A stretch of DNA of 64,000 nucleotides from Dactylonectria macrodidyma (GCA_020744425.1 JAGMUV010000054.1:1-64000), one strand, 5' to 3'; positions 44,301-55,610 are shown, counted from the stretch's first letter. Notes: generated by a model not told the origin, from the sequence alone. A program made the numbers and translations.

Positions 44301-47300
44301 CGCGTTTTGTTCTGGCCTCGCTTCGCCTCCTCCGTCTGGCTCTCGGCGACCGACTCGTCCAGGATGGAGAGCAGTTCTGCCGCCGCAGCAACCCTTTTCC
44401 ACACCGGGTCCTCGACCTTGGTTGCATAGTTGGTCACGTAGAACACGATGGCCATGGTCTTGCACTGCGTCGCGATGAAAGAGATGTCGTGGTTGTGTCG
44501 CAGTCCTACCGCCATGGCCTTATTCCAACGGTTCACCATGCTGTGACTCCGCCGGATCTGCAACACTCCGCTTTCGGTGAACGCCGTCCTCTCCACTAAT
44601 CTCCACGGCGCCTTGAACCGGCACGGATCTCGATTCTTGCGCTGTCCCCTGATGGAGTATTTCACGCACGTAGGGCTGTGGGTATGGATCTGGGTAGCTC
44701 CTGCGCAAAAGTTGGCTTCCTCGTCGAACGAGGAGGCGAATTGCTGGCTGTTCTGCAGCAACGACGATATGTTCGATGTCACCGACCTCTCCGCCTGCGC
44801 CGCCGAGAAAGCCTCCTGGTCGAGATCCTGCATTTATCGACTCTCATGTTAGGCAATGCGTTCCTGAGTCGCTTTTGCGCGCGGGGAACTAACCTCCTCG
44901 AAGACACTGTCGACGTACCGGATGACCCTCTCCCGGTACTTCCGCTTGATCCTCCCCCGCGACATCTCCGAGTATGGAGCTGAGGTGCATGTTTCCCTGG
45001 AGCCAGAGCAATCCGTGGACGTGGAGCGCCCCGCGCTCGTTAGTCTCCACAGCTCCGAAGTACCTACTGATCCGCCCAAACACAGAATCCTCTCCCGTTT
45101 TCACGTAGTGTTCGAAGAACATGGACACCTCCCGGTGGAAGAAGACTGCCGAGCTAAGGGGATCCGAGACCGCCAGCCGTGCCCGCTTATATGCCAGGTC
45201 AAGGCTCGTCAGAAAGGCCTCGGCCTCGTCTGGATCCCGCGTCCGATATGCAGCAAGCCTGAGCTTGACCGGGTTTGTGATGTCGTTCGGGTTCAGCGTG
45301 AACCAGATCGCGGGTATGCCTTCCCGAATGATGAAGGACTTGATCTTCCGCCGCATGCTCAGCCGGCTCTCCCTTGACATTGGCTGGCGGAACCCGTACA
45401 GCGACAGACTCCTCAATAACTGGTTGACGGCCTCGTCAACGGTCTTCCCAGTCGCCTCCAGGTCGACCTTGGCCGCCTCCAACCTCTCCGCGCTGAGCAA
45501 GCGTACGATGCGCTCCACCTCCGGGAAGTTCTTCTTCGTCACGCTCAGCATGCTGACTCGACGGTTTCTCGACCTCACTCCCATGTTGAAGACGAGGAAC
45601 GCGAAGACGTGATGCGTCGCGAACCGGCCGCCGTAACGCTAGAGCACCACTTTGGCCCACGTCTCCAGGGTCATGTTCCGCGACGAGACGAGACTCCGCG
45701 CCCTGGCCTCCGCATCAACACCTCTATGCACCTCTTCGGCCGCGTCTCCGATGCTTTCTTCCGCCTGGCGTGGGCCCCCGCTACCGGCTGGAAACAGCGT
45801 CGGAAACGTCTTTGCAAAGAACGGTGCGTCGAAGGGATCGGCAAAATCTTCCCCCCTGGACACGAGAATATAAGGTTCACGCGTGTCTCCATGCCGCACC
45901 TCGGCCGATCCCGCCAACGTCCCGGCCCGCATTTCGTCACGGGCATCATCATGCCGCAGAGCGTCGTAGACATACCGCAACTTCTCCGCGTCCTCGATAT
46001 CCGGTCGCCCATCGAGGGCGAACATCCCGGACGAGCTGATCTCGTGGACCGGGCCGGCAGCGGCGGTAGCACTGTCGACGTTCTCGTCGCCGGCTTCACA
46101 ATCGGCATCCGCTGGTTTCCCTCGCCGCGTCCCCCCCGATGCCTACGTCGAACCCCTGGCCCAGCGTTGCCAGCACTTCTCGAATATCTACACTTCCCTC
46201 GTCCTCCAAGCCGCGTTCTGTGGGTGGGACGACTTGTGCGGTTCGTGCCCTCTCCCACGCCGACGGCTCGTCCCGTTCCAAACGCTCATAGACTTGGTTT
46301 AGCACACCGTGCGACGGTGCGTCCCAGCTATCCAGTTCTGCCCTGTCAATGTCGATGTCGGCATACAAGGGATTGTGCCTCTTCAGCCACAGCAGCGCCT
46401 TTTCTACAACCCGGCGCCGCACTGAGAGCAGAGCCGAGAGATCGCTCGGCGCCGGCTTCTCCGGCCCCTGCCACGACACGTGGATATCATCCATAACCTT
46501 CAGGAGCGGATGCGGAAGTACCCTTGTCGCCAGCTCCTGTACGTTGTTAGGGAATACCGTGATGTGCCCCTTTACGTGCCTCGGATACCTTACATTCTGC
46601 CGGTGCCCCTCTGGGATGCTGTACTTAGTGATGAAGCCGTAACATGAGTTCAGCGCGATGAGCTTCTCCTCGACCGGCGTAAGGCCCTTCAGCTCGTCGG
46701 GAAACATGTGCTCGCATCCCAGTCGGGTGTGCAGCCGCGCTGCTGGAGACAAGGCTCCTCGCCCGAGGTGTCTCACGCAGTCAGCACACCCGCTAATCCT
46801 CTCCCCACAGGGAAGCACCGGAGGCACTTAAAGGGTGATCCATCGCGCTTCTCGACAGGACTTGCCATCCACCGGTCCCACTCACATCCTCCAGCTCTGC
46901 CCTGCTATACTTACGGTAGCAGAACATGCAGGTGAGGATCGGTAACGTCTTCGTCTCATGAAACGCTTTATAAAAGTCCTGGACCGTCTTCACCTTCCTC
47001 TCGTGGGGCACAGGCGCAACACCATTCCTGTCCGTGCGAGAGTCGCTCCTTCTCTGCAAACTCTTCGTCGAGCGCCCCTAAGACGCTGGCGAGATCCCCC
47101 GCCTGTTCTTCCTCGTCCCTCTCTCGGCGGACCGCGGCCCTCTTGCGCTTTAGCGCTGGCTGATCAGTGCGGCCAGAAGCCGCTCTCTTCCTTCCCGGCT
47201 GCCGACTAGGCCCCGCAGAAGGAGCACCGTCCTCCGCCGCATCCTCGGCCTCGCCGGCGACTTGGCCGAACGACTCCACTGTCCTCGTCCGCTTCCATTG

Positions 47301-47950
47301 CCGAAAATTTTCGTTTTCTCGACTCCTCGGATATATCAGCCACCGTCCGAAGCCCCAGACCTGCGATCAGAGACCTTCGCCCAGCCTCCAGCATTTCCAC
47401 CGATGGATGGAAATCTGGTCCCGCGAGCATCGCCATATCCAGCTGATTGCGCGCTTCCTCCTCGCTGGCCGGCCCCGTCAGACAACCACCGACGGCTGTG
47501 GGGCTAACGGCACCCTGCTGCCTCCGTCCATCTGAACGAACCGGAACAATGCTCCAGGCCTTGCAGGCTGGTTGTTTCCCGGCCCTGCAGCCTCGTTGTT
47601 TCCCGGTCTGCCTTCTAGGCTCCTTGGCTGCCTCTCGACGCTGCCAGACTCCCTCGGTTTCCGACCCTGCCGCCTGCGAGAGCCCTTCTCCCTCGATTGT
47701 TCGTACTCTCTTTTGCGTCGCTTCTAAAATGTCAGCCGACGTCCGGATGCCGAGGCCCCGCCAGCCCCGAAGCGTCGACCTCTCCCGGCGGCACTAAGTT
47801 GCTCTCTGTCCTAGCCGCCTCCTGGAACTGCCGCTGCGCAGCCTCGAAAATGTCCGCCGATGTACGGATTCCTAGATTGGCGAGCGCTACGTTCTCGCGA
47901 TTGCGCGCATCCTGTCGACAGAACTGTTCAGCTAGACTCTCCTTCTCCAT
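41329..47950 (-). pseudogene. H3 Helitron Rep/helicase, GC-rich and decayed
   Basis: A minus-strand relative of H2 with the same exon plan: introns at 44893-44828 and 43796-43734. The helicase exon (about 43640-41329) is open, with GGEGGTGKS, LVIDEVSMLG and the C-terminal SRCKSLDGIMLL. The HUH motif ALHVHGLLW lies near 45024-45050 and YVTNYATK near 44415-44440. Upstream, at least six breaks occur: frame changes near 47745, 47240, 47030, 46810, 46060 and 43640, and TAG at 45636-45638. The N-terminus carries three copies of a GLGIRTSADI-type motif where H2 has one. Cytosine-rich codon use sets it apart from AT-richer H2. Length and domain order otherwise equal H2. Non-functional unless supplied in trans. 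Confidence 0.85.
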
Positions 47951-48429
47951 AACGAATCGCCTTCACTAGATCTCCTATATTAGTATTTCTGCCACGCTGC
48001 ACGAAACATGACGCAGCGCCCTAGATAAATAATCCTGCTACCTTCTCCATGACATCCTACTACCCGACCCCGGGCCTTGCTCCTGCTTAGTCTGAGAATC
48101 CGTTCTCTATGTCTCACCCTGGGTCTCCCCTGATCCTTTGCTCCAGTAGAAGCTCAGAAACCATTACACCCTTAGATGCAGAGACAGGCACCGTCTTGCC
48201 TTAAAACCGTAGTGACTTCATAATGTTAGCCGCGTTCTGTTCTTCGCCAATCGCTTTACGCATATATCAAGGTTTCCTCCTCTAACACCACATCCATCAC
48301 AGCCCCTGAAGGCTCGACGAAGGTGGTGTATTAAGAATTTGGAATTACTCCTCTATATAAGCCGCCTATACTACCCCCTGACTTCCTGCCCTTTTCCGCA
48401 ACTTGCTTCACCTTCAACCTCTATTCGTC
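47951..48429. promoter_or_regulatory. Divergent promoter region of H3
   Basis: About 480 bp between the start codons of the Rep gene and the second gene, with a TATATAA-like stretch at 48353-48359 about 75 bp upstream of the 48430 start. Unlike H2 it lacks large direct repeats. Confidence 0.5.
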
Positions 48430-49517
48430 ATGTCTCGGCAGGCAACCTTCTCGAATACTATCCACTTACGAGACTTTGTCGACAGCATTACAGACGACCC
48501 GGGTCGGGAAAACGCACCTAATTACGTGGAAATCCAGACTGAAGTTAATATCTTCGATGAGGACGGCTTCTATAGTTCTCACATCGACATTAACCCTATC
48601 CGCACCCGCATTCATGCCTATCTGACGCGAGAAGAGCGCGACCTCTACACCCCTAACACCTTCTTCTATGCCGACGGCCGCTTCTCCGCCGCCCAGTCCG
48701 CGGGCGGCACGCTAGAGATCAGCGTCCAGGCCCTCAGTTTGTCGAGGTATGTCATAACTAACACTCAGCCTCACACTCAGCCTCACACGGCTGACTTCCT
48801 AGACACCCTGGTGATGTCTCCGACTTCGAAGAATATCGCCGCTACTTACCAGGACAGTGGTGCCCGATGGTGACCGTCATCGGATCCGTGCCACCGCCCA
48901 GTGACAACACCAGCGACCCTTCTGAACCTCGCCGCTTCACCGTTGAAACATCCGTGTACGACGCCTCAAAGGCATCTCCGGTCCCGTTCTCCATAACTTG
49001 TTTCTTTGAAAATACGAAGCGGTGGCAAAGAGTCAGAACACCATCACCTGGAGCTCTCCTGAGCATTACCGCCAAGGTAGCTGGTCGCACCACTGACACC
49101 AATCAACTGGCCCTCCGTATCCTTGACTTGGCCTATCTGCCGAGGCTTGCCCAAGCCCCCCCGGCCACGCCGACTCCGACCGCTACTCCGCCTTCAAAGC
49201 GGTCCGCTCGCTGGGAGGGCCGGGCCACTCCATCCACCCCTTCAAAGAGACAGCGCGTCTCCGAGGGCGCCAGCGATGTTGCGGAGCCATCCTACGGGAA
49301 TCCAACTTCGCAAGAAGTGACAAGAGGCCGCCTCCATCTGCCGCACACAGCGGACAGCGCAAAAGCCTCACCCAATCCCCCATCTCCTTTGACTATAGCT
49401 AATATAGCTGATGCTGAGGAATCATCGATTACATTAGCCCCTTCCCCCAGTCTTGATAGTGGAACACGGCCGCATCGCAGCCGGCACCCCCCTAGGAAAT
49501 ATGCTGACCGAGAGTAG
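48430..49517 (+). CDS. H3 second gene: OB-fold-like protein, possible ssDNA-binding partner
   Basis: Exons 48430-48746 and 48803-49517 with a 56-bp GT-AG intron give 343 residues. The N-terminal half is beta-rich (YVEIQTEVNIFDEDGFYSSH, TFFYADGRF, PMVTVIGSV). Then come PVPFSITCFFENTKRWQRV and a conserved-looking PGALLSITAKVAGRT...LALRILDLAYLPR, the pattern expected for an OB fold. The tail is Pro/Ser/Thr-rich and ends with basic RSRHPPRKYADRE. Gene position, divergent orientation, single intron and tail type match the H2 second gene, although direct similarity is low. Unlike its Rep neighbour it is open throughout. The nucleic-acid-binding role is inferred. An upstream in-frame Met at 48403 is an alternative start. 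Confidence 0.75.
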
Positions 49518-49645
49518 ACAGTGGTTACTGCTATAGTGTCAGGCGCCTCTACATTTGAACTTATTTCTCCCTTTCACCCTACTGTCCTGTACCTAGCCAT
49601 GACTCTCGATCTTATAAGGCAACTCTTGCAAGGTGATTCCCCTGC

Positions 49646-50197
49646 TCAGTCACTTTCTTCGTCCCAAGATACACACGCTCCCCTGTGTGTCTTCCAATCC
49701 GCCTTCTAGTGTTCTTTGCCACAGTATGCCACAGCTTTGCACCGCCCGCACTTCCTAATCCCTTCCATCTTTCCGCACACCGCGCAAACTACAGCTCCCA
49801 CCCGAGCCTCGGCCCCTGCCCCAACTTCGAACATCTCCTCCTGGATGGCTTGTCGCGTCTGGCTTTCGCATTCGCCTTTCCCACACACGCCGCTGACAAG
49901 AACCCCAACGTAGGGATCACCCTCTTTGTGAAGAAAGGACATTGGCGTCTGCAGAACGGTTGCGATGGGTGATCCGCAAATTCCGCAAAACGGATTGGAC
50001 GCTGCGCAGCAAACCGGTTCGTGTTCTTTCAAAAAAGGCAGCACTGCACGTTGAAAACGATAGGCGTATGAATCATCTTGCCGGGCATGGGATAGGGCCC
50101 TGACGAGACTCTTTGAAATCTCGTGAGTAAAATTCAGACCTTCGGGGATATTGTCGCAGGAAAATTGGAACCGAACCGGGCACGTCGCCATGTTCAA
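49646..50197 (-). pseudogene. MYND zinc-finger protein with a stop inside the finger
   Basis: A 163-codon frame from 50197 ends with CAVCGKMEGIRKCGRCKAVA-YCGKEH then TAG at 49708-49706. Reading on in the same frame gives KADWKTHRGAC and a stop at 49648-49646, which is the missing second half of a MYND finger. So a single base (CAG to TAG) separates it from a complete finger C-x2-C-x8-C-x2-C-x5-C...H-x3-C. The N-terminal part has another Cys pair (CGICG). MYND fingers bind proline-rich peptides in transcription cofactors and methyltransferases. The change has the C-to-T at CpA form of RIP. Whether readthrough or editing rescues it is unknown. Confidence 0.72.
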
Positions 50198-50793
50198 GAT
50201 GAGGGAGAGGGCTATAGATGCTATATCTTATAATCAAATGAATTGACTATAATGCTTTTAATCGTGAGCTTTTGGGAGAGTGAGTGCCAGTGACATGACT
50301 CCACCCTGGGTTACTATTAAGGTTTCTATGAGGTTTTATTGTTGAAATGAGTATGTTGTGTTGATTGAAGGAGAAGAAAACTAGCGCTAACCAGCGGAAG
50401 CTATTGATAAGAAGACATCCACCAATGGATCGGAATAGCCATTGATCCGTTAAAACACGGATCTCAACATTTATAGAGAGCCGGAGATATGTTTTATGAT
50501 CTCGACATGCCAATCACACCCCACCTATAGTCAAGCCTGCAACGACGCTACAACTGCCGAGCTGCCGATCTTGCTTCAACTAAATTCATGTCAGCTGAAA
50601 ATGATAAAATTTGCTCAAGGTATGTTGACCGATTTTCGTCTCTAACTTCGTTCCTCAAGGCTCTTCTGGGCAGACCGCCTGCGGTTTGCGTCTCCTGTAA
50701 AGACAAGAGCAATAATGCTCTCACAAACCGAGTTCCCACGTGCACATCACGTGCATTTCACGTGCATTTCACGTGTCTCTTTAACAAGAAACC
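50198..50793. other. Upstream of the MYND gene, with repeat motifs
   Basis: No gene. It contains TCGTTCCTCAAGGC (50648-50661), the stem-loop at 50670-50689, and three close ACGTGCATTTC-type repeats near 50748-50778. Confidence 0.5.
50670..50689. repeat. 8-bp stem hairpin (GCAGACCG/CGGTTTGC)
   Basis: Same position relative to the TCGTTCCTCAAGGC and TCTCCTGT flanks as the hairpin at 20720, but with changed stem bases that keep pairing (one G-T wobble). Confidence 0.7.
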
Positions 50794-51020
50794 CTCAAAA
50801 GAAGAACTCCTTTACACTTAATCTCAGAGAGCGAATGAGAGCAAGAGAAGAGATTGGCACCTCTGGGGGCATTCGGATGGGGTTAATCCGGACCAACAAG
50901 AGGTGCAGTTGCGGTTCCTTATCGGGTAATCGCTTAATGCGGTAATTTGCAAGGGGGGGCGAAAATTTGGGGGGTGGAATCCCAGAGCTTAAGAAGAACC
51001 TTTCGTACCGAAAAGCACTT
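50794..51020. repeat. Helitron left-end module, extra copy
   Basis: Matches the H2 left end (29722-29970): TCAAAAGAAG start, CCTTTACACTTAATCTCAGA, the TTCGGATGGGGTTAATCCGG palindromic stretch, G-tract and TTTCGTACCGAAA hairpin. It is not followed by Helitron genes. Confidence 0.82.
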
Positions 51021-51383
51021 TTCGATTGTTCCCTTCTGCCCTCACACTCTAGCTTGCTCCCTTCGCTACACGTGTCACTACAGAGGCAGGGCCAAAAAGT
51101 CGCTGCCCAACTTGATTAACGCCCTCCAATCCCTGTTAGTTACTTGCGGGTACATATGCTTCAATCTGCTTTAGAAGGCCTCTCCCCTATTATCCCTATA
51201 AATTTAGGGGCTATCTCAAATTTAGCGTTGTAGTTACTTATTAGAGTGTACTAGAGGATACTGGCCTCTAGTGGTATCAAATTGGTTCGATGTACTCCTT
51301 GTACTTACTCTAGCTGTGGCGTTATTATTGCTTTTTCTTGGGCAACGACTTTTTGGCCCTGCCTCCGTACGCAAGTTGACATA

Positions 51384-52077
51384 ATGGCAGAAGCGCTGGT
51401 CATCCCTTCTACTCCTGTCGATGGCGTACGAGTTCTCGCCATCAATCGGCCCAGCAAGAGAAATGCGCTGTCCAGTAAATTGATCTCGGTCCTTCTCGAG
51501 CAATTGTCCACGGCGGCAAAGGACAACGCGGTACGGGTTATTATCATCACCGGCACCAGCACTTACTTTTCCGGTGCTCGAGTACTTTCCACCTTGAGCT
51601 TGTTGCAAGTCTAGCTAACTAATATGACAGCCGGTGCCGATATAAAAGAGATATCGGAAATGGACGCGGAGGCGGCCCAAGGTTGCCGCTATCTCAGCAA
51701 TCTCAGCGACGGAATGCGGGCGGTGCGCAGGCCATTGATCGCGGCAGTCGAGGGAATGGCGGTGAGTAATTGCGCTTATCTTCTCCATCGAAACTACGTC
51801 CCTAGTTGAGGCATGCTTGGCTGATGCATGTTCCCTGACAGCTTGGTGGAGGCTTCGAAGTGGCTCTCATGGTAAGTCTAGCAGATCTTTCGGCAGTTCG
51901 AAGCACGAATACTAGATCAGCAAAGAAAAACAATCCGCTGACGTCAAATTACAAATAGTGCGCCTTGATCTTCGCTTCTAACGTCGGCCGCTTCGGTTTG
52001 CCAGAAGTCACTCTCGGCTTGATTCCCGGAGCAGGCGGCACTCAAAGGCTGACTAATGTCTTGGGCAAGTTCAAGGG
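51384..52077 (+). pseudogene. Enoyl-CoA hydratase/isomerase gene, 3'-truncated
   Basis: Four exon pieces (51384-51573, 51631-51761, 51842-51871, 51959-52077) join in frame through GT-AG introns of 57, 80 and 87 bp. The product starts MAEALVIPSTP and has the crotonase fold signals: NRPSKRNALS, the oxyanion-hole region AGADIKEI, and [19 protein letters not shown]. Such enzymes hydrate 2-enoyl-CoA in mitochondrial or peroxisomal beta-oxidation. The family is usually about 260-290 residues; here about 155 remain. After [14 protein letters not shown] the sequence switches at about 52078 to a (CTA)n run and unrelated DNA, removing the C-terminal third, so the gene is broken by rearrangement, not by point mutation. 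Confidence 0.85.
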
Positions 52078-52079
52078 GA

Positions 52080-52397
52080 TCACCTACTACTACTACTACT
52101 ACTACTGCCAATGGTAACATTGTCATTCGGATCAAGGGTGGGAGACCGATGGGTCGATGTATCGATTCGTCGTACCAAGTTGGCAGCATCTGCGAGCACG
52201 CTGAGGCAGTCCAAGGGCTGTAGATGTATCCCTTGGGTAGCTAAAGATGGCTCATAGACATGAAATCGGGTATCTTTCTGTGCTGCTGTAGACTGAAGCC
52301 GTCTTCGGGCACGTCTCGCGATGACGTCTTGCCTCGCCTTTTCCTCTTTAGAGCCATACTTCCGAGGTCGACCGCGCTTGTTGGGCATTTGGGACAT
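52080..52397 (-). CDS. Small basic protein with AT-hook-like start (hypothetical)
   Basis: 105 residues from the Met at 52397 (an upstream Met at 52463 is possible). It starts [20 protein letters not shown], an AT-hook-like GRPRK followed by an Arg-rich helix, and ends in a poly-Ser run coded by the (TAC)n microsatellite that joins the broken hydratase. The C-terminus is therefore probably not original. I do not recognise the family; similar basic starts occur near fungal mobile elements. It could be a truncated gene. Confidence 0.4.
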   Translation of the reverse strand: MSQMPNKRGRPRKYGSKEEKARQDVIARRARRRLQSTAAQKDTRFHVYEPSLATQGIHLQPLDCLSVLADAANLVRRIDTSTHRSPTLDPNDNVTIGSSSSSSSR

Positions 52398-52586
52398 GGT
52401 TGGCGAAGCGAAGTAAAATAGTGATTGAGTCAAACTGTTGAATGTTGGAGGGTTCACCCTCAACTTCAGGATTAAGGTTCAGGATTAAAGTTTGAAGTCC
52501 TAAACTTAGATCGTAGGACTTTCATCTAGGACTTTCTAGGACTCAAGTCCTAGAAGGAACCAGTCGAAGATATAAGGTCTCAAAGG

Positions 52587-55500
52587 CAAGGCTCGAAACC
52601 ACTACATCCACTCCACTTTTGGACCAAGTAGAGTGGATGGACCATTTTTAGGCAATTACAAAGTGGATGTAGCACACTTTCGACCGGAGTGGAATGGATG
52701 TACACGTGGATTTATAAGTGGATTTTTGTAAGTGGACTTTTGAGGCTATTCACAACCTCGTCGACGCCTATTCAGCCTCACTTTCAGAGGTTGACACTAA
52801 CTCTTCAGCCTCTTGCTGCTGTGATGAATCGTCAACCTCGCTGGCGCTGTCCTCGCCCTCGAATAGCCATTTTGACTCAGCAAGAGCCAGCTCGTCGTCG
52901 CTTAGAGTCCCACAGCCGGCATCCAGCTTACTTTCGAGGTGTGACTTAAGCAATGGATCCAGGTCCTTGATAAGGCCAGCACGGTACCAAGAGCGTAAGA
53001 CCTGACAAATGGCAATAATCTCAGCATCTAGGTTCGTACGCAACCCCGAGACCATCTTGCCAGCAGCTGAAAATAACCTCTCACACTCGGCTGACATCGG
53101 CTGGATCGTCAGGAAGTCCAAGGCCATCCTGGATAACCGAGGATATCTGCCTTGCTTAGTGATCCAGTAACCAATTGGATCACGAACGTTGCCGTCGCTG
53201 GCGTCACGATCCGTCTGCCACGCTTGGTACTCGTCACCCACAATAGCTGCTGCGTAGGCTGGTATTGAGCTCGGCAGACGACTGTTCTTCTCGAAGGGAT
53301 TGAAAAATCGAGGTCTTTTTGCTGGTGGCTCGTCGTCGCCTCTGCTGCTGCTGGTTCTAACCTCGAGACGAGCGTAATCGGACAGCCAGACGTCGGCAAC
53401 CATCTCTTTTGCCTTTTCAACCCAGCTAGGCTTATGAGCCCACGTTTCATCAAACCAGTCCCAACGATAAGCTGGATGGAGCGCCATAGCCGTATAGTAG
53501 ATGGGCGTCTCGTCCAGCCGCCGATAATATTCATCCAGCTTATCCCAAGCAAGGTTGATTCCGATGCGGAAGTGCTCGGGATCAGGAAAGTTAGCAGCAA
53601 GCTGCTTATATTCTTCCAGTGTGTTAAGCAGCAACTCATAGCCAAGCACCACGTCCCAGATATTGCCATAGGAGCCGGTCCAGCCTTGCTTACGCCTGCG
53701 GATGTGTCCATCACCCTCAAGCGTCTTTACCACGGTCTCAAAAACAGTCAGAATAGCCTCCAAATGGTAAAGAACCTCCCAGTCTTTGTCCGTTAGCTGA
53801 TTCTCGTCTCGGAGGATGCGTGGTTTTTTCGCCAACTTGGCTTGTGTCACTTGGCCAGTCTTTTTAGACCGATTTTCGTCCTCCCATTGCGCCTTATACT
53901 TGATCAGTAGGAGTTCGATAGAGGTTTTCAACCGTAGAGCCCTGCGGATCATGTAGAGTTGTGACAGCCAACGCGTGTCGTTGTCGATAATTAGCTTGAG
54001 TGGTTTCTTCGATCGGAGTTTAAGGGTGGTGGCGCGATTAATTTCGTCCTGTTAGATATACCGAGTTAATATGAGACGAATAGGATTTAGTTAAACCGCT
54101 TACCCTCTGGACCTCCTTGAACAAGTAAATCAGCCGGCGGCTAATACGCACATCAACTACGATATTGTGTAACTTGCCAACTGGTCCTTTTTTGCGCCAT
54201 TGAGCGTATTCAGTATCAGATAACGCTTCTGCGCCTGACAATTGCTTCTCGAACGCGTCGGCGTTTTTGCCAAATAAGAGCGCCTTGGCTGACAAGTTAA
54301 TTGTGTGGCCAATACAGCGTCCTCGGCGCAGTCGGCCATCGAACCCAAGTTCAGCACCAATGACCTCCATGGCAGTATCGTTGTTTTCTGCATTGTCGAG
54401 CGTGAAATAGCCAACCTTCTCTGGACCCACGCCAAGAGTGTGTAGGACGTCGAGAACCTCCCCACCGATCGTTGAGCCGAAGTGACGATGAGCCTCTGGA
54501 ACTCCAATCATGATTTTGCATGGCCGATTCTTCTCGTCTCTGAAAAAACAAGCAATACCGTAGAGGGCAAGCTTATTTCGAGACGTCCAGCCATCAAATG
54601 AAATATGAAGGGCTCCAGGGGAGTTCCTCAGCACCTCGATAACCGTCTGCTTGTGGCGGTTATACTCTTGAATGATCTTATATCGGACAGCCGTGGCAGT
54701 CAAGTTGGCGTGTTGGATGGAAACGGAGGGACTCAAATAGTCGAAGATTTCTCGGAGGATGGGGTTCTCGGCGAAGGAAAATGACTGGTTGCTACTGACG
54801 ATTAACTCGACTAGCATACGCTGAAAATGTTGCTTATCAAAGCGTGAGATGAAGCTATTCGCGATATTCTGTTCCGTAGGCTTGTTGACGTCCAGTTTCA
54901 AAACAGAGGCAATAGTCGGCTGGTTCGATTTCAGTGCGCCTTCGGATTTGAGCTGTGCTGTGCTCTTTTTCTCTCCCTCTGGTGCTGGTGTTTTGTGCTC
55001 ACGCCATAGATGATTTGCCGCGTTCTGGAGACCTGAAGAGGTAAAACTCGCGATAATGGGACGATTTCCGAGGATACAGTCCTTGCAAGCCCATTTGCGT
55101 AAGCCATGACATTGAATATCATAGCCAAAGTCCCACAGCCAAGAGCTAGTATCACGAGCGCGTTCTGACCAATTCCAGCCTCTGAAATGGCGAAAAAGAC
55201 GGTCTTCGAGCTGCTGCTGTTGGCCTGGTTGGCCTGGCTGGTTGGCTGACATCAAATTTTTTTTTTGGCAAAAACAAAGCAGGAAATCTGTAGAAAACGC
55301 ACTCAATAGGGGTAGTTTCTCGTCAATATTATTAGATTAGCTGTAGGGGTGATCGACCTCGGCTAACTTGGGTCCAGGTACCTCGATTTAATGGGCAGTC
55401 ATATACAAAAATAAGTACTATGAACCATACAGGGTCAGGGAATATCCCACTGTACCTAAATCCACCTAAATCCACTCCATTACATCCACTTTCGTGTCCA

Positions 55501-55608
55501 AGTGTAGTGGATTATTACGTAATCTGAGCGCCGACAAGTGGATGTAATAGAGATGGGCCACTTATATGTGGTCCACGTGGATTTACAGTGTAGTGGGTTC
55601 GAGCCTTG
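52587..55608 (-). mobile_element. Second hAT element
   Basis: Inverted ends CAAGGCTCGAAACCACTACA (52587) and CAAGGCTCGAACCCACTACA read inward from 55608, with related AAGTGGATGTA-type repeats inside both ends. A clean 8-bp duplication is not evident (GTCTCAAA and GTTTCAAG nearby differ at two places), so exact boundaries are uncertain. Confidence 0.75.
52768..55252 (-). CDS. hAT-family transposase, intact, one intron
   Basis: Exons 55252-54104 and 54048-52768 with a 55-bp GT-AG intron (GTAAGC...AACAG) give 809 residues. A Gln-rich leader is followed by a BED-like Cys/His region (CKDC...HLWREH), the RNase H-like core with ISFDGWTSRNK and FTLDNAENND, RGRCIGHTINL, and a C-terminal dimerisation domain with IQPMSAECERLFSAAGKMVS. 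Without splicing the frame would stop, and the join preserves FKEVQRDEINR across it. It differs strongly from the hAT in H1, so two separate lineages are present. The start at 55252 is chosen over 55306, whose extra residues are Phe/Cys-rich and unlike a leader. Confidence 0.93.
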
Positions 55609-55610
55609 GG

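Noticed and set aside
44990..46496. Long plus-strand open frames over H3 (for example 45609-46496, 295 codons)
   Set aside because: They are antisense shadows of the GC-rich H3 Rep gene, rich in Arg/Pro with no domain, while the minus strand aligns with H2.
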